Shown here in pieces: positions 24,403 through 36,370 of a stretch of DNA of 64,000 bases. The translations under genes were made by a program, and so were the position numbers. The stretch's first letter is position 1; each line of letters starts with the position of its first letter. Below the pieces are notes generated by a model. It was not told the origin of the DNA, did no database searches, and saw only the letters and a list, made by a program, of their open reading frames with translations. Source of the DNA: Rhinopithecus roxellana (lineage: Eukaryota > Chordata > Mammalia > Primates > Cercopithecidae); contig NC_044557.1 in the NCBI RefSeq assembly GCF_007565055.1, positions 69,259,095-69,323,094 on the forward strand, in the 5' to 3' direction.

Positions 24403-24903
24403 TCTTGTGGGTTTTTATCATGAAGAGATGTTGGATTTTATCAAAAGCTTTTTCCTTGTCTATTGGGATGATAATATTGTTTTTGTTTTTAATTTTTTTA
24501 TGTGGTGAATCACATTTATTGATTTGCAAATATTGAATCAACCTAGCATCCCAGGAATGTAGCCTACTTGATCATAGTGAATTAACTTTTTAATGTGTTG
24601 TTGGATTCAATTTGCTAGTATTTTGTTTAGGATTTTTGTGGCAATGTTCGTCAGGGATATTGGCTTGCAGTTTTAATTTTTTGTTGTGCTTTGCCAGGTT
24701 TTGTTATCAGTGTGATGGTAGCTTTGTAGAATGAGTTATGGAAGAGTCCTTCCTCCTCAGTTTTTGGAATAGTTTCAGTAGAATTGGTACCAGCTCTTCT
24801 TTGTATGGCTGTTAGAATTCAGCTGTGAATCCATTTGATGAAGGGTATTTTTGATTGGTGGATTTTTTATCACTACTTCAATTTTTGAACTTGATATTGG
24901 TAT

Positions 24904-25332
24904 GTGATATAGTTTAAATATTTGTCTTAGCCTAAATTTCATGTTGAATTCTAATCCCTAGTGTTGGAAGTGGGGCCAGATTGGAGGTGTGTGGATTATG
25001 GAGGGACATCTTTTATGAATGGCTTGTGCCATCCCGTTGGCGATAAGTGAGCTATTGTTCTCAGTCCACATAAGATCTGGTCATTCAAAAGTGTGTGACA
25101 CCTCCCACCTGTTCACTCTTTTTTGATCCTGCTCTGGCAATGTGACATGCTTGCTTCGCGTTTGCCTTCTGCCATGATTGTAAGCTTCTTGAGACTTCCC
25201 TAGAAGCTGAGCAAATGCCAGCACTATGTTTCCTGTAAAGCCTGCAGAACCATGAGTCAATTAAACCTCTTTTCTTTATAAATTACACAGTCTCAGGTAT
25301 TTCTTTATAGCAATACAAAAACAGCCTAACAC
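24904..25332 (+). mobile_element. Solo MaLR LTR (MST/THE1 type) inside L1
   Basis: It begins tgatatagtttaaatatttg and ends gcaatacaaaaacagcctaac. The internal ttgtaagcttcttgag and attaaacctcttttctttat blocks, including the usual MaLR poly(A) region, are present. It interrupts the ORF2 region of the old L1 between attggt and ctgtttagcg, which are adjacent in intact L1s. The orientation is opposite to the host L1. The five-base target repeat is too mutated to call exactly. Confidence 0.9.
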
Positions 25333-28179
25333 GTTCTGTTTAGCGTTTCCATTTTTTCCTGATTCAATCTTGGGAGATTGTGTGTTTCTAGGAATTTATC
25401 CATTTCCTCTAGATTTTCTAGTTTCTGTGCATAGAGGTGTTCATAATAATCTTGAGCGTCTTTTTTTATTTTTATAAGATTGGTTGCATGTCATCTTTGT
25501 CATTTCTGATTATGCCTTTTTGGATCTTCTCTCTTTTTCCCCCCCTACTGGTCTACTGATCTTGTTTATCCTTTCGAATAACAAACTTTTGGTTTTGTTA
25601 ATTCTTTGTATGGATTTTTGGATCTCAGTTTCGTTCTGTTCTACTCTGATATTATTTATTTTCTTCTGCTAGCTTTGGGTTAGGTCTGTTCTTGTATTTT
25701 TATTTCCTCTAGGTGTGATGTGAAATCGTTAATTTAAGATCTTTCTAACTTTCTAACGTATGCATTTAGTGGTATAAGCTTTCCTTTTAACACTGCTTTT
25801 GCTACATCCCAGAGATTTTGGTACATCGTGTCTCCTTATTCATTTATTTCAATGAATTTGATAATTTCTGACCTAATTTCATTGTTTACTCAAAAGCCAT
25901 TCAGGAGCAAATTGTTTAACTTCTATGTAGTTGTATAATTTTGAGGGATCTTCTTCGTATTGGTTTCCATTTTATTCCACTGTGGTCCAAGAGCATGGCT
26001 GGCATTATTTCAGTTTTTTTGAATTTATTGAGACTTGCTTTATCACCAAGCATGTGTTTGATCTTGTTACTCTGTGTGCAAATTAGAAGAATATAATACT
26101 ATGGTTGATGGGTGCAGTATTCTTTAGATATTTATTAGGATCAATTGGTCAAGTGTCCAATTTAAATCCAGAATTTGTTTGTTTTCTGCCTTGATGATCT
26201 AGCTAATACTGTCAGGGGAGTGTTGAAGCCCTCCACTGTTATTTTGCAGATGTCTAAGCCTTTTTGTAGGCCTGGAAATACTTATTTTATCAATCTGGAT
26301 GCTCCAATTTGGGTACATATGTATTTGGGATACTTAAGCCTTCTTGTTGAATTGAATACTTTATCATTATGTAACACCCATCTTTGTCTTTTTTACTGTA
26401 GGTAGTTTAAAGTCTGTTTTATCTTATATAGGAATCATAAAGCTTGCTCTTTATTTGTTGTTTGTTTTCTGTTTGCATGATAGATCTTTCTCTAATGCTT
26501 TACTTTGAACCTGTGGGTATCATTACATGTGAGAGTGGTCTACTGAAGACAGTAAGTGGATGAGCCTTTTTTTTTTTTAATCCAGCTTGCCACTCTGTGC
26601 CTTTTAAGTGAGGCATTTAAACCATTTACATTCAAGATTATATTGATATGTGAAGTTTTGATTCCATTGTTAAGTAGTTGGATGGCTATTTGCAGTTTTT
26701 ATTGTGTAGTTGCTTTATAGAATCTGTGGGTTAGGTACTTAAGTTTTGTTTTGTTTCCAAGCTTAGAATTCCCTTAAGTATCTCTTATAAGGCTGATCTA
26801 GTGGTAACAAATTCCCTTAGCACATGCTTGTATGAAAAATATTTTATTTCTCCTCCACTTATGAAGCTTAGTTTGGCAGGATACGAAATACATGGTTGGA
26901 ATTTCTTCTCCTTAATAATGCTAAAAATAGGCTCCTAATCTCTCCCAGCTTGTGAGATTTCTGCTTAGAAGTCTGCTATTAGACTGATGGGGTTCCCTTT
27001 GTATATTACTTGATTTTTATCTCTGTCTATGAGATTTTTTTCTTTAGCATTGACCTTGGAAAGTCTGGTGACTCTTTCTTAATGATGTTTGTTTTGTGTA
27101 GTATCTTGCAGGTTTTCTCAGGAATTCTTTTTCTGGATGTTAATCTCTCTAGCAAGATGAGGAAAATTTTCTTGAATTACTGCCATATGTTTCCAGCTTG
27201 TTTACTTTTTCTCCTTTTCTCTCAGAAATGCCAATAATTCACAGATTAGGTAACTTTACAAAATCTCATATTTCTTGAAGAGTTTTCTTCACTTCTAAAA
27301 ATTCTTTTTCTTAAATTTTTGTCTGACAGGATTAGTTCAAAGGACTGGTCTTCAAGCTATGAAATTATTTCCTCTGCTTGGCCCAGTCTATTAATAAAGC
27401 TTTCAAGTATATTTTGATATTCCTTAAGTGAGTTTTTTAATTCTAGAAACTGTAATTGATTACATTTTAGGATGTTTATCTCCTCCTTTATATCCTGGAT
27501 TGCTTTAGAAGTTTCTTTGTGTTGATTTTCAACTTTGTCTTGGATCTCTTTGAGCTTCCTTGTAATCCATACTTAGAATTCTTTATGTATCAGTTCTGAG
27601 TTTCCATCTTCCTTAGGGACAACTGCTGGAGAGCAAATGTGATCTTTTGGTGGTGACACAACATTCAGGTTTTTCATGATGCCAGAATTCTTGTGCAGGT
27701 TCCCTCTCATCTGGAGATGCTAGCACTTCCAATTTTTGTATGCATTTTTTGGCATGATAGATTTTTCTTTTTCCTTCTTTCCATATAATATTATTATTTG
27801 TTTATTCTTTCCTTTTTCCTTTCTTCCCTCCCTAGAGGGTGTGAACTTAGAAGATGCTGGGTAGGGTGTTTTGGCTTTGCTTCTATAGCCCTGTGCACTT
27901 CTGATGGCAACTTTTATATTGGGCTGTGCAGTGTGACCTATAAACCAGCAGATGACACTTATAGGGAGAGCTGGCTACAGTCAATGTGGCTGGCTATGTA
28001 CTTTTTACCAGGAGAAGCTCTCTGTTACCTCAGGCAATGGGCTTATTTGTGGAGTTCACAGTGGTCTTATCTCCCTGATCAGTTCTGGGGGAGCAGGGAC
28101 CAAGATTAGCAGGTAGATCTGCCTCCATGTGCTTCTCCAATGGCAGGGAGAAGTACTAGCACTAAGGGAGAATCCAGTG

Positions 28180-28850
28180 GGTGGCTACCAAGTGCCCCGA
28201 GGTGTGCCTAGACATGGAGCTGGTAAACCTCAGCTCCAAGTTCTCTGCATGGGGATGAGGGGCATCCCAACTTTTAATCCATGAGAGTGGGTGCACCAGA
28301 TACCTGGACATATGCCTGGGTGTGTAGCAGAGAGGGCCGCCTTTCACCAGAATCTTTGCACAGGAAGGGTGGGGCAGTACAGGCTGCTGTTCCAGGCAAG
28401 TGGCTACCCTCCATGCCTGAAGATCTGCCTCAGTCTACAGCAGAGAGGACTGCCCTGCACCCAGATCTTTGCACAAAAAAGGCAGTTTTTCTCAGGCTGC
28501 TCAGTTGGGTGAGGTGGGACTCCAGATGCCTAGAGATTTGCATGCACGTGGAGCAAAGAAAGACTTAATGCACCACAATCTAGGCCCAGGAAGGGCAGGG
28601 AAGCTCACACTGCTAAACTAGGTGAATGGGCACTCTAAATTCCTGGATATCTTCCTGGGCACGGAGTGGAGAATGCCCCACTGCACCTTGATCTATGTTC
28701 ATGAAGGGTGGGACAGCTCATGCTAATGATTCAGGCAATCAGGTGCTCTAAATTCTAAATGCCTGGACATATGCCGGGGGGTGGAGTGGAGATGGCCCCA
28801 TTTCACCATGATTTCAGGGAAGCAGGCCAGGGCACCCAGCAATGGCACCC
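28180..28850 (-). repeat. Tandem repeats in the old L1 5' UTR
   Basis: About six diverged units of 110-120 bp are marked by cctggacatatgcc or variants (near 28206, 28305, 28415, 28530, 28642 and 28762). Each is followed by a gtggagcagagagg-type block and an aggaagggtggggcag-type block. Tandem promoter units are known in the 5' UTRs of older primate L1s. The open frames across them are repeat-driven. Confidence 0.8.
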
Positions 28851-29540
28851 ACAGACTGGTTCCAGGTCACCAAACTGGCCCTACCTGCAAGTCTCACTGC
28901 CTAGGACAAACTGCAGCTGTAGCAGCTTTCCCCACCCTAGACTTGTCACAAGGAAGAGCACAATTCTAGCTCCTACTGTTGAGGTGCTTTCCACAGTTCT
29001 GGCTGTGGAGGCCACTACCCGGCCCCAGAGCAGGCACTCCAGTGTCTGGCACGAGACTCAAATGCCTGTGTGAACCATGCTGCCAGGTTGCCAAAGAATG
29101 GTTGACCAGATTATGCAACCAGATTAAAAATGTTGTCCTCCTCTCAATGCCAGGTCTAGGAAAATGTCTGAAGTTCTTCCCACTGTCTTTGCCTCATGGC
29201 ATCTCTAAGCTTCTCCTCAAGTTAGTTTCAGGGTTTGAGAGTAGCAAAGTGCTCTCCCTTGGCCTGGGTTGCTCAGATCCCTAATGGAAAGGTGAGTCAT
29301 ATCGGGCAGCTCTCTGCATCTCTCACATACTGAGTCTTCACTTACTGTTGTCTGGCAGATGCCATCATAGGGCTGTTTGCCAGCATTCTCTCTGAGATCT
29401 TGGGTGCTTTTCATGACTTCATTAAATTCCTATGTTCCTTCTTGAATTAACACCCACTGAGTTTATCTTTATTGCACCATCTATCTATTTCCAAGTGGCT
29501 GAGACATGGTAAAAGCATATAATCTATCATCTTGGGAAAA

Positions 29541-30735
29541 AATGGAAGCAAAATTATGTAAGTTATGAATACCATGTTGTAGGGTAATAATACAGGTGTA
29601 TTTTTGCTTAAAGCCAAACTTTTTAATGTTGTATTGTCATTGTTGTGGGGTTTATTTATTTACTAAACTCTGCAAGAGATAAAATCAGATTACACTATAA
29701 TATTTGCTGTATGAGATATTTTCTTCTACCAATTGCGAGCTAAAAGTAAGTTAACCAGTGGCTCCCTATTAGGAACTTAAAAATACAATTTCAAATGTTT
29801 CTTATAAGCACTAAAGAACTGTAAACCTCTTCTTTGCATATAATGATGGCAAACAGCTCAATTTTTTTCTGAGCGGTTTTGTTCCGTTTTCTGAATGGTA
29901 AATTTAGTATGCTTAAATAATGTACTACAATTAATCTTGAATGATTATATCAAAGGACTCTTAGGTTATTTTATTTATTTTCAAGAGTATTTCTTGTATT
30001 TAGTTTATGCTTGCTTATACTTGATAGAATATACACGAATCTATCTATTCTGTAGTACCAACATTGAATAACAAAAAGGGTGTTTGGCAGATTAGTAGAC
30101 AAATATTTAGAAAGCATATTCTGCTTAAAATTTTAATTTTCATAGAGTCACGAGCAATCAACTCATAACTGACCTATAACTTAATGTCAATATCCCAAAG
30201 CTAAAGAGAAGGTGCATAGGAAAATAAGAAAATAGATGTAAAAAGAAGTACTTCTAGACACATGAAATTTCAGTACAACAAACAGATAAATCTAAAACTT
30301 CCTTTAGAATTATTTTCCATCTATAATTTGACTTCTTATCAGCATCACTTGTTGATATCACACAATAAAAAAAGACTTCAAAATTCAGTGGACAACATAT
30401 TTAGAATATAAAATTCTAACCCCTGCCTGACACTAATCAGGAGTAAAAGCAAAATAAAATATTTTAAGGCTTTCAAATCTTGAATTTACCTCTCATGATC
30501 CTTTTCTGAGGATGGTTCTTAATGATATCATTTGTGATAATGAATCAGAAAACAAACAGAAACTAAGAAAGACAAATTGTGCAATATAAGAAGCGAGGAA
30601 ATTCACCCTGGAAGCTAAAGAAAACAGACTCTAGAATGACAGTGTTTGGTAAACATAGAAAATAATTGGGAGTCTTAGAATAGGAATTCAGTGGGCTACA
30701 AGACAAACATCTTTGAGAAGAATTAAATGGACATC
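29541..30735. other. Unassigned non-coding DNA
   Basis: AT-rich spacer between two L1s, with no gene and no nameable repeat. Confidence 0.5.
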
Positions 30736-33575
30736 AGCAAGACGATTGAATAGGGAGTCCCAGCCTCTCCTTTCTCTAAGGAGAAACCAATTCAACAATA
30801 CAGATCATTTCTCTTTGTGAGAAATCCAGAAACAAATTAAAAGGTTCCAGCATCCCAGGCAAACACAAACCCAGCTGCACCAATGCCAGTAGGAAGATTC
30901 ATGGCAAACACTTACCATAGGCCCTCTTCCTTAGTGCAGTGCAATTGGGAGAAAACTCCCAGCTCTCAGTTTCTCCCTTGGAATGAGAAGAGAAGACTGA
31001 AACATGTGTCCAATGTTTACACTTTTTCAGGAGCTGCCCAAGGGACTGGTTTATGTCCTGACTAAATAAACACTGACAGGAAAGGGTGCCAAGATGAGAG
31101 CTGCTGAGAACAAAGGCAAAAATTTGGACCCCTCACTGGCCATGGTCCTTTCCTCTGGCTCAATAAATAAAGAGTAGAAGGAAACCTCTAACTCCTCACT
31201 TCCTCGTGGAGAGGAAAAGAAATAAAACCAGCAACCAAATTTCTGGCTTTTGGCAGCCTACCTGAGAGGACTAGTTTTTATCTTGCTGTCTCAGAGCCAT
31301 ATATAAGAAGCCCATAGCTAACATCTTACTCAACGGTTAAAAACTGAAATATTTTCATCTCAAATCAGGAACAAGGCAAGGATGCCCAATCTTGTCAATT
31401 CTGTTTAACATAGTTCTTGAAGTCCTAGCTAGAGCAAATAAGCAAGACAAATAAATAAAAGGCATTCAAGTCAGAAAGGAAGACGTAAAATGATCTCTAT
31501 TAGTATATTACATGGATACACAAAAAATATCAAGATTACACACATACACACAAACCTGTTAGAACTAATAATTCAGCAATGTTGCAGGATCCAAAATTAC
31601 CACAAAAATTACTTACGTGGCTATACACTAACAATGAAATATCCAAAAAGAAAATTAAGAAAACTATCCTATTTACAATAGCATCAATAAATATAGAATA
31701 CTTAGGAATAAACTTAACCAAAGAAGTGAAAGACTTCTACACTGGAAAACTATAAAACATTACTGAAAGGAATTAGGAGACATAAATAAATGGAAAGACA
31801 TCCCATGTTCATAGATTAAAAGACAAGATTGTAAAAATGCCCATATTGCCCAAAGAGATCTACAGGTTCAATGGAATCCCTATCAAAATATCAGTGGCAT
31901 TTGTTGCACAAATAAAAAAGCATCCTTAAATTCATATGGAACCATAAGAGAGCCGAACTAACCAAAATAAATTTGAGAAAAAATAACAAAAAAAGGCCTC
32001 ACACTTTGTAACTTCAAAACATATTACAAAGTTATAGTGATTAAAAATACGTATATGGGACTGGCATAATTACAGACATATAGACCAATGTGACAGATTA
32101 GAATGGCCACAAATAAATCTACATATAGATCCTTCACAATAATATTGTGAATTATTAATTCACAAATAAATCCTTCAACAATGATGTCAAGATGTCATCC
32201 TTGTTCACATCCTTCAACAAAGATGTCAAGATGGCACTATGGGCAAATGATAGTCCCTTCAGTAAATGGTGTTGGGAAAAGTGGACATTCACATGCAAAA
32301 GATAGAAATTGGACCTTTATCTTACACCATACACAGAAATCAATTCAAAATAGATTAAAAACTTAAATGGAAAACTTAATATTTAAAATTCCTAGAAGAA
32401 AACATAGGAAGAAATGTTCATAGTATTAGTCTTGGCAATGTTTTATTGCATATGACACAAAAAGCACAGGCAATGAAAGCAAAGATAGACAAGTATAACT
32501 ACAACAAACTAAAAAGCTTCTGTGCAGAAAAGAAAACAGTCAAGAGAATGAAAAGGAAACCTACATAATGGGAAAATTATGTGCAAACTGTATGTCTGAT
32601 AAATGATAAAGACTTAATTTCCAAATTTTATCAGGAAATTCTGCAATTCAACAGCAAAACAAAATAAAAAACCAAATAACTCATTGAAAAATAGATAAAG
32701 GAAATAAGACATACAAATGTTCAATAGATACATGAAAAGATGTTTAACATCATTAATCATCAGGAAAATGTAAATCAAAAATACAATGAGATATCATCTT
32801 ACACCTCTTAGGATGACCATAATTTTTAAAAAAATAAAAAATAACAAGTGTTGGCAAGGATGTGGAAAAAGTAACCCTTGTGCATGGTTGGTGGGAATGT
32901 AAAATAGTGAAGCTTCTAAGGAAAAGAGTATGGAGGTTTCTCAACAAATTAAAAATAGGACTTCTATATGATCTAGCAATCCCACTTCTGGTATTTACCC
33001 AAAAGAATTGAAAACAGGACCTTGAAGAGATATTTGCACTCCCATGTTCGATTGCAGCATTATTCACAATAGCCAAGAAGTGAGAACAACCTAAATGTCC
33101 ATGGGCAGAAGAATGACTCTATCTATCCATCCATCCATCCATCCATCCATCCATCCATCCATCCATTCATCCATCTACCTACCTACCTACCTACCTTTCC
33201 ACACAATGAAATATTATTCAACTTTTTAAAAAAGGAACATGTTGTATGCTACAACATGGATGAACCTTGAGGGCATTATGCTAAGTGCAATATTCCACTC
33301 TCAGAAAGACAAATCCCACATGATTCTACTTATATGAGGTATCTAAAGTTGTTAAGCTCAGAGAAGCAGAAGGAAGAATGATGGTGGCCAGGGGCCGCAG
33401 GAATGGACAGATGTTTAATAGGTATAAAGTTCAGACATACAAGATAAAAAGTTTTTGAGATCTGCTGTATAACAATGTGCATATTATTAATAATGCTATA
33501 TTATACACTTAAAATTGGTTTAAAGGATATATTTCTTATGTGTTTTTTTTTTTTTACCACACAAAGAAAATAAAG
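30736..33575 (+). mobile_element. L1M (L1MB/MC-like) with large internal deletion
   Basis: The 5' end is probable (gcaagacgattgaataggga, compare the usual gcaagatggc-gaatagg) and is followed by about 550 bp of decayed 5' UTR. At about 31296 the sequence passes straight into the ORF2 reverse-transcriptase region (ccatagctaacatcttactc). It then runs collinearly to a 3' UTR of L1MB/MC type (ggtggccaggggccgcagg ... gatctgctgtataacaatg) and a T-rich/ACC end near 33560. ORF1 and the ORF2 N-terminal half are absent. A CCAT microsatellite interrupts the ORF2 end or 3' UTR. The ORF2 and 3' UTR parts are secure; the 5' UTR assignment is less so. Confidence 0.75.
33116..33196 (+). repeat. (ATCC)n / (TACC)n microsatellite
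   Basis: About eleven atcc-type units with one ttcatcc variant are followed by five tacc units. They lie within the L1M where the original nearby text is gaatgac...acacaatgaaatattat. The array is long enough to be length-polymorphic. Confidence 0.95.
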
Positions 33576-33802
33576 AAGAATGAAGTGGATTCTAAGCAAT
33601 AGAAAAATTGACAAAAAAGATATCACTGAAATGGTGACAACAATAAATTTGTCCCTTAACAGTGAACCTAAGACTAATAACAACAAATTAGACACTCCAG
33701 GAAAAAAAAAGAAAAATGTATATAAAACTCATTGTACAAATATTAGGCAAATGGAAAGTAAAATGGTGCAAATTTTGAACAATTATGGAGTCTTAATAGA
33801 TA

Positions 33803-33839
33803 TTAGGTTGGTGTAAAAGTAATTGCGGTTTTTGCCATT
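33803..33839 (+). mobile_element. Half of a MADE1 (mariner) element
   Basis: ttaggttggtgtaaaagtaa followed by ttgcggtttttgccatt matches one terminal inverted repeat of the 80-bp MADE1 MITE derived from Hsmar1. It is preceded by TA, the mariner target site. The second inverted repeat is missing, so the mir-548-type hairpin cannot form. Confidence 0.88.
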
Positions 33840-35509
33840 TCACCTATATATTAGAGTCATGTTCTTTTGATTTGCTTGACAGTCTTACTAGTAAACCTAT
33901 TGTAAAAGAGATAAATCTTAGCACACTGATTACCCACTAAATCTTATTTACAGTCATAGTAATATAATTGTCGCTTTTCAACTTAAAAATTTAATGTATA
34001 GACAAAACAGAAGAATGAAATAATGCTGGAGGGCAGATTATAAAATTTTCAACTTTGATAATGTTTAATGAAAGCTAAGGTAACTTTAGCTGACACATAT
34101 TGAGAAGGTGAAAGAGAAAGATGAGTGGAGAAAAGCGTAGGTGCTTAATATTCCTAACATGGTATACAGTGAAAAGATGCTGTCTAAATTTTTGAAATCT
34201 GGAAGATTGAAGTTGGTGGTGTCAGACACAAAAGGCTATAGGATCTACATCTGCAATGTTAATGTGAATCAAATTATAGCATATGATATAGTCTGTGACA
34301 TGCAAATTCTTTTCTCCTCTTCTTCCTCCTGACTTCCTTTTTCACTTTGTCTCCTCCTCTTACTCCTCTTTCCCTTGGCCTCCTCGTCTTCTCTTTATCC
34401 TCTTTCTCCTTTTGTAAACTGGGATTTCAGGCAAAACACATTTGGACCTTGCTCTGGGAATTTGTGGCCTATCGTTTAAGTGTATGTGTTGATGCTTTCT
34501 TGTAATCCCTTATGCAAAGAGGAACAAAAGTGGCTGGCTTTTACTGCATAGACTCTACTCTCTGTTTCTTTTAACATTTCCACCTTTGAGTCCCAAAGCA
34601 CACAGCCTTTGCCAGTTAAAAGTCTTAGTGTCTTGGTTATAACAAAACTCCAAGCCAAAAATTTGTCTTCTTTGTTCTCTTTGTATTCTTTTGTATTTTT
34701 CCTAATGAAATAAGTATCTCAGAGACAACAAATAACACTCAGTTGGTGAGAGGGTAGGTGGAATATCCAAAAAATAGGTTTGAGAGAAAAACAGTAGAAA
34801 ATATTATAAATGTTATGTCGCTGAATTTCTTATTTAAAGATAAGAAATAGAAAAAAAAGTAGGAAAAAACAAAATAGTGAGACAAAAATAAAAAAGAAGA
34901 TAGGTTTTATAAGTGAATTTGTATTTTTAATGTTTGGTCATCAATTCAAAATGCATTAAATTATTGATCACTTAGTAATATTTAAAGTTAAGGAGACGAT
35001 CACTAGATGATTTTTTAAAAATTAAATACCTATTTATAAGTTTTTGCTTCATGGAAGTGAGACTGAAAAGGAGAAGAGTGAATTTAGTGAATGCTGTCTT
35101 TCATTATAAACTTTTATTATTCTATAATCTTTTGCTATTTATATGGGTTAGTTGACAGAATTTTAACATTTTGGATAATGAATAAAAGCTACTGATGATT
35201 TGTGTAAATTGTACAAGGGAGATGCAATCAAATGCATTTTAGGGAAAACACTGCTCCTTTTTGGATAAAACAGATAAAAGGTATTTTTGTTTTGCAAAAG
35301 GTAGCAAGGCCAATATAAGAATAAAGCCTAAAGACATAAAAATTAAGAAGTTTAGCTGCTGAATCATAATCCTCATTCTCATGACCCAAAATCCAGGGTT
35401 TACATTAGGCTTCAGTCCTGGCATGTTGCATTCTCAGTGTTTTAACATGTATATAAAGACAACTATTTGTCATTATGGTATAATATAGAATACTTTCACT
35501 GTTCCAAAC
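33840..35509. other. Unassigned DNA with a pyrimidine tract
   Basis: No gene or nameable repeat except a C/T-rich tract at 34308-34416 (cttcttcctcc / tctcctcctc-type sequence) that could be an old degraded microsatellite or triplex-prone patch. Confidence 0.5.
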
Positions 35510-36370
35510 TCCCTCTGTGTTCTGCCTACTCATTCCTCCCTATCCTAATCCCTGGAAATCATTAATATTTTTATGATCCCATAGTTTTTGCCTTTTCCAA
35601 AATGTTATATAGGTAGAATCATACAGTATGTAGATTTTTCAGAATGGTTTCTTTCAGTTAGTAAGTGCGCATTTAAGGTTCCAACATGTTTTTTCAAACT
35701 TGATAGCTTATTTCTTTTTGGTGCTGAATAATATTTCATTGTCTCAATGAAATATCCATCCAGAATAATATTTATCACTTACTCACTGAAGAACATTAGT
35801 TGATTTATCCAAAGATAATCAACTGAAAGACATCTTGGTTGCTTCCAAGTTTGGGGAATTACGAATAAGCTATATAAACATCTATTACCAGACTTTTTCT
35901 CAACACAAGTCTTCAACTCATTTGGGCAAATACCAAGGAAGGTGATTGGTGGGTTGTATGATAAGAGTATGTTTAGTTTTGTAAGAAACATCCAAACTGC
36001 CGTCCAAAGTGTCAGTGCCATTTTGCATTTCCACCAGCAATGAATGAGGGTTGCTGTTTCTCCACATTCTTGCCAGCATTTGGTGTTGAAGATGTTTTTG
36101 ATTTTGGCCATTCTAATAGTTGGGTAGTAGGATTTCATTGTTTTCATTTGCAATTCTCTAATGACATATGATATAGACATATTCTTATATAATTACATGC
36201 CATCTGCCTATCTTCTTTGGCGAGGTGTCTGTTCAGGTCTTTTGCCATTTTTTTTTTTTAGGTTGTTCATTTTCTTATGGTTGGATTTTAATAGTTCTTT
36301 GTATATTTTGGATAATACTTCTTAATAAAATGTGTCTTTTCAAATATTTTCTCTCAGTCTGTGACTTGCC

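Larger units (their letters stand above)
16381..29540 (-). mobile_element. Old near-complete L1 (L1PB/L1MA age), twice interrupted
   Basis: One minus-strand L1 is recoverable in three pieces: 16381-18196, 24403-24904 and 25333-29540. The order along the plus strand is ORF2 C-terminal region, ORF2 reverse-transcriptase and endonuclease regions, inter-ORF region near 26.7 kb, a decayed ORF1 region to about 27.7 kb, then a long 5' UTR of about 1.8 kb with tandem repeats. The 5' end near 29540 reads cccaagatgat on the minus strand. The 3' end is missing at the Alu boundary (16380). Every frame carries many stops. A younger full-length L1 and a MaLR LTR interrupt it. Subfamily is estimated from divergence and 5' UTR type only. 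Confidence 0.85.

Noticed and set aside
27798..29284. Cluster of 60-104-codon plus-strand open frames
   Set aside because: They follow the tandem repeats and GC-richer 5' UTR of the old L1, antisense to it.
33803..33839. mir-548-type microRNA gene
   Set aside because: Only one inverted repeat of MADE1 is present, so the precursor hairpin cannot form.
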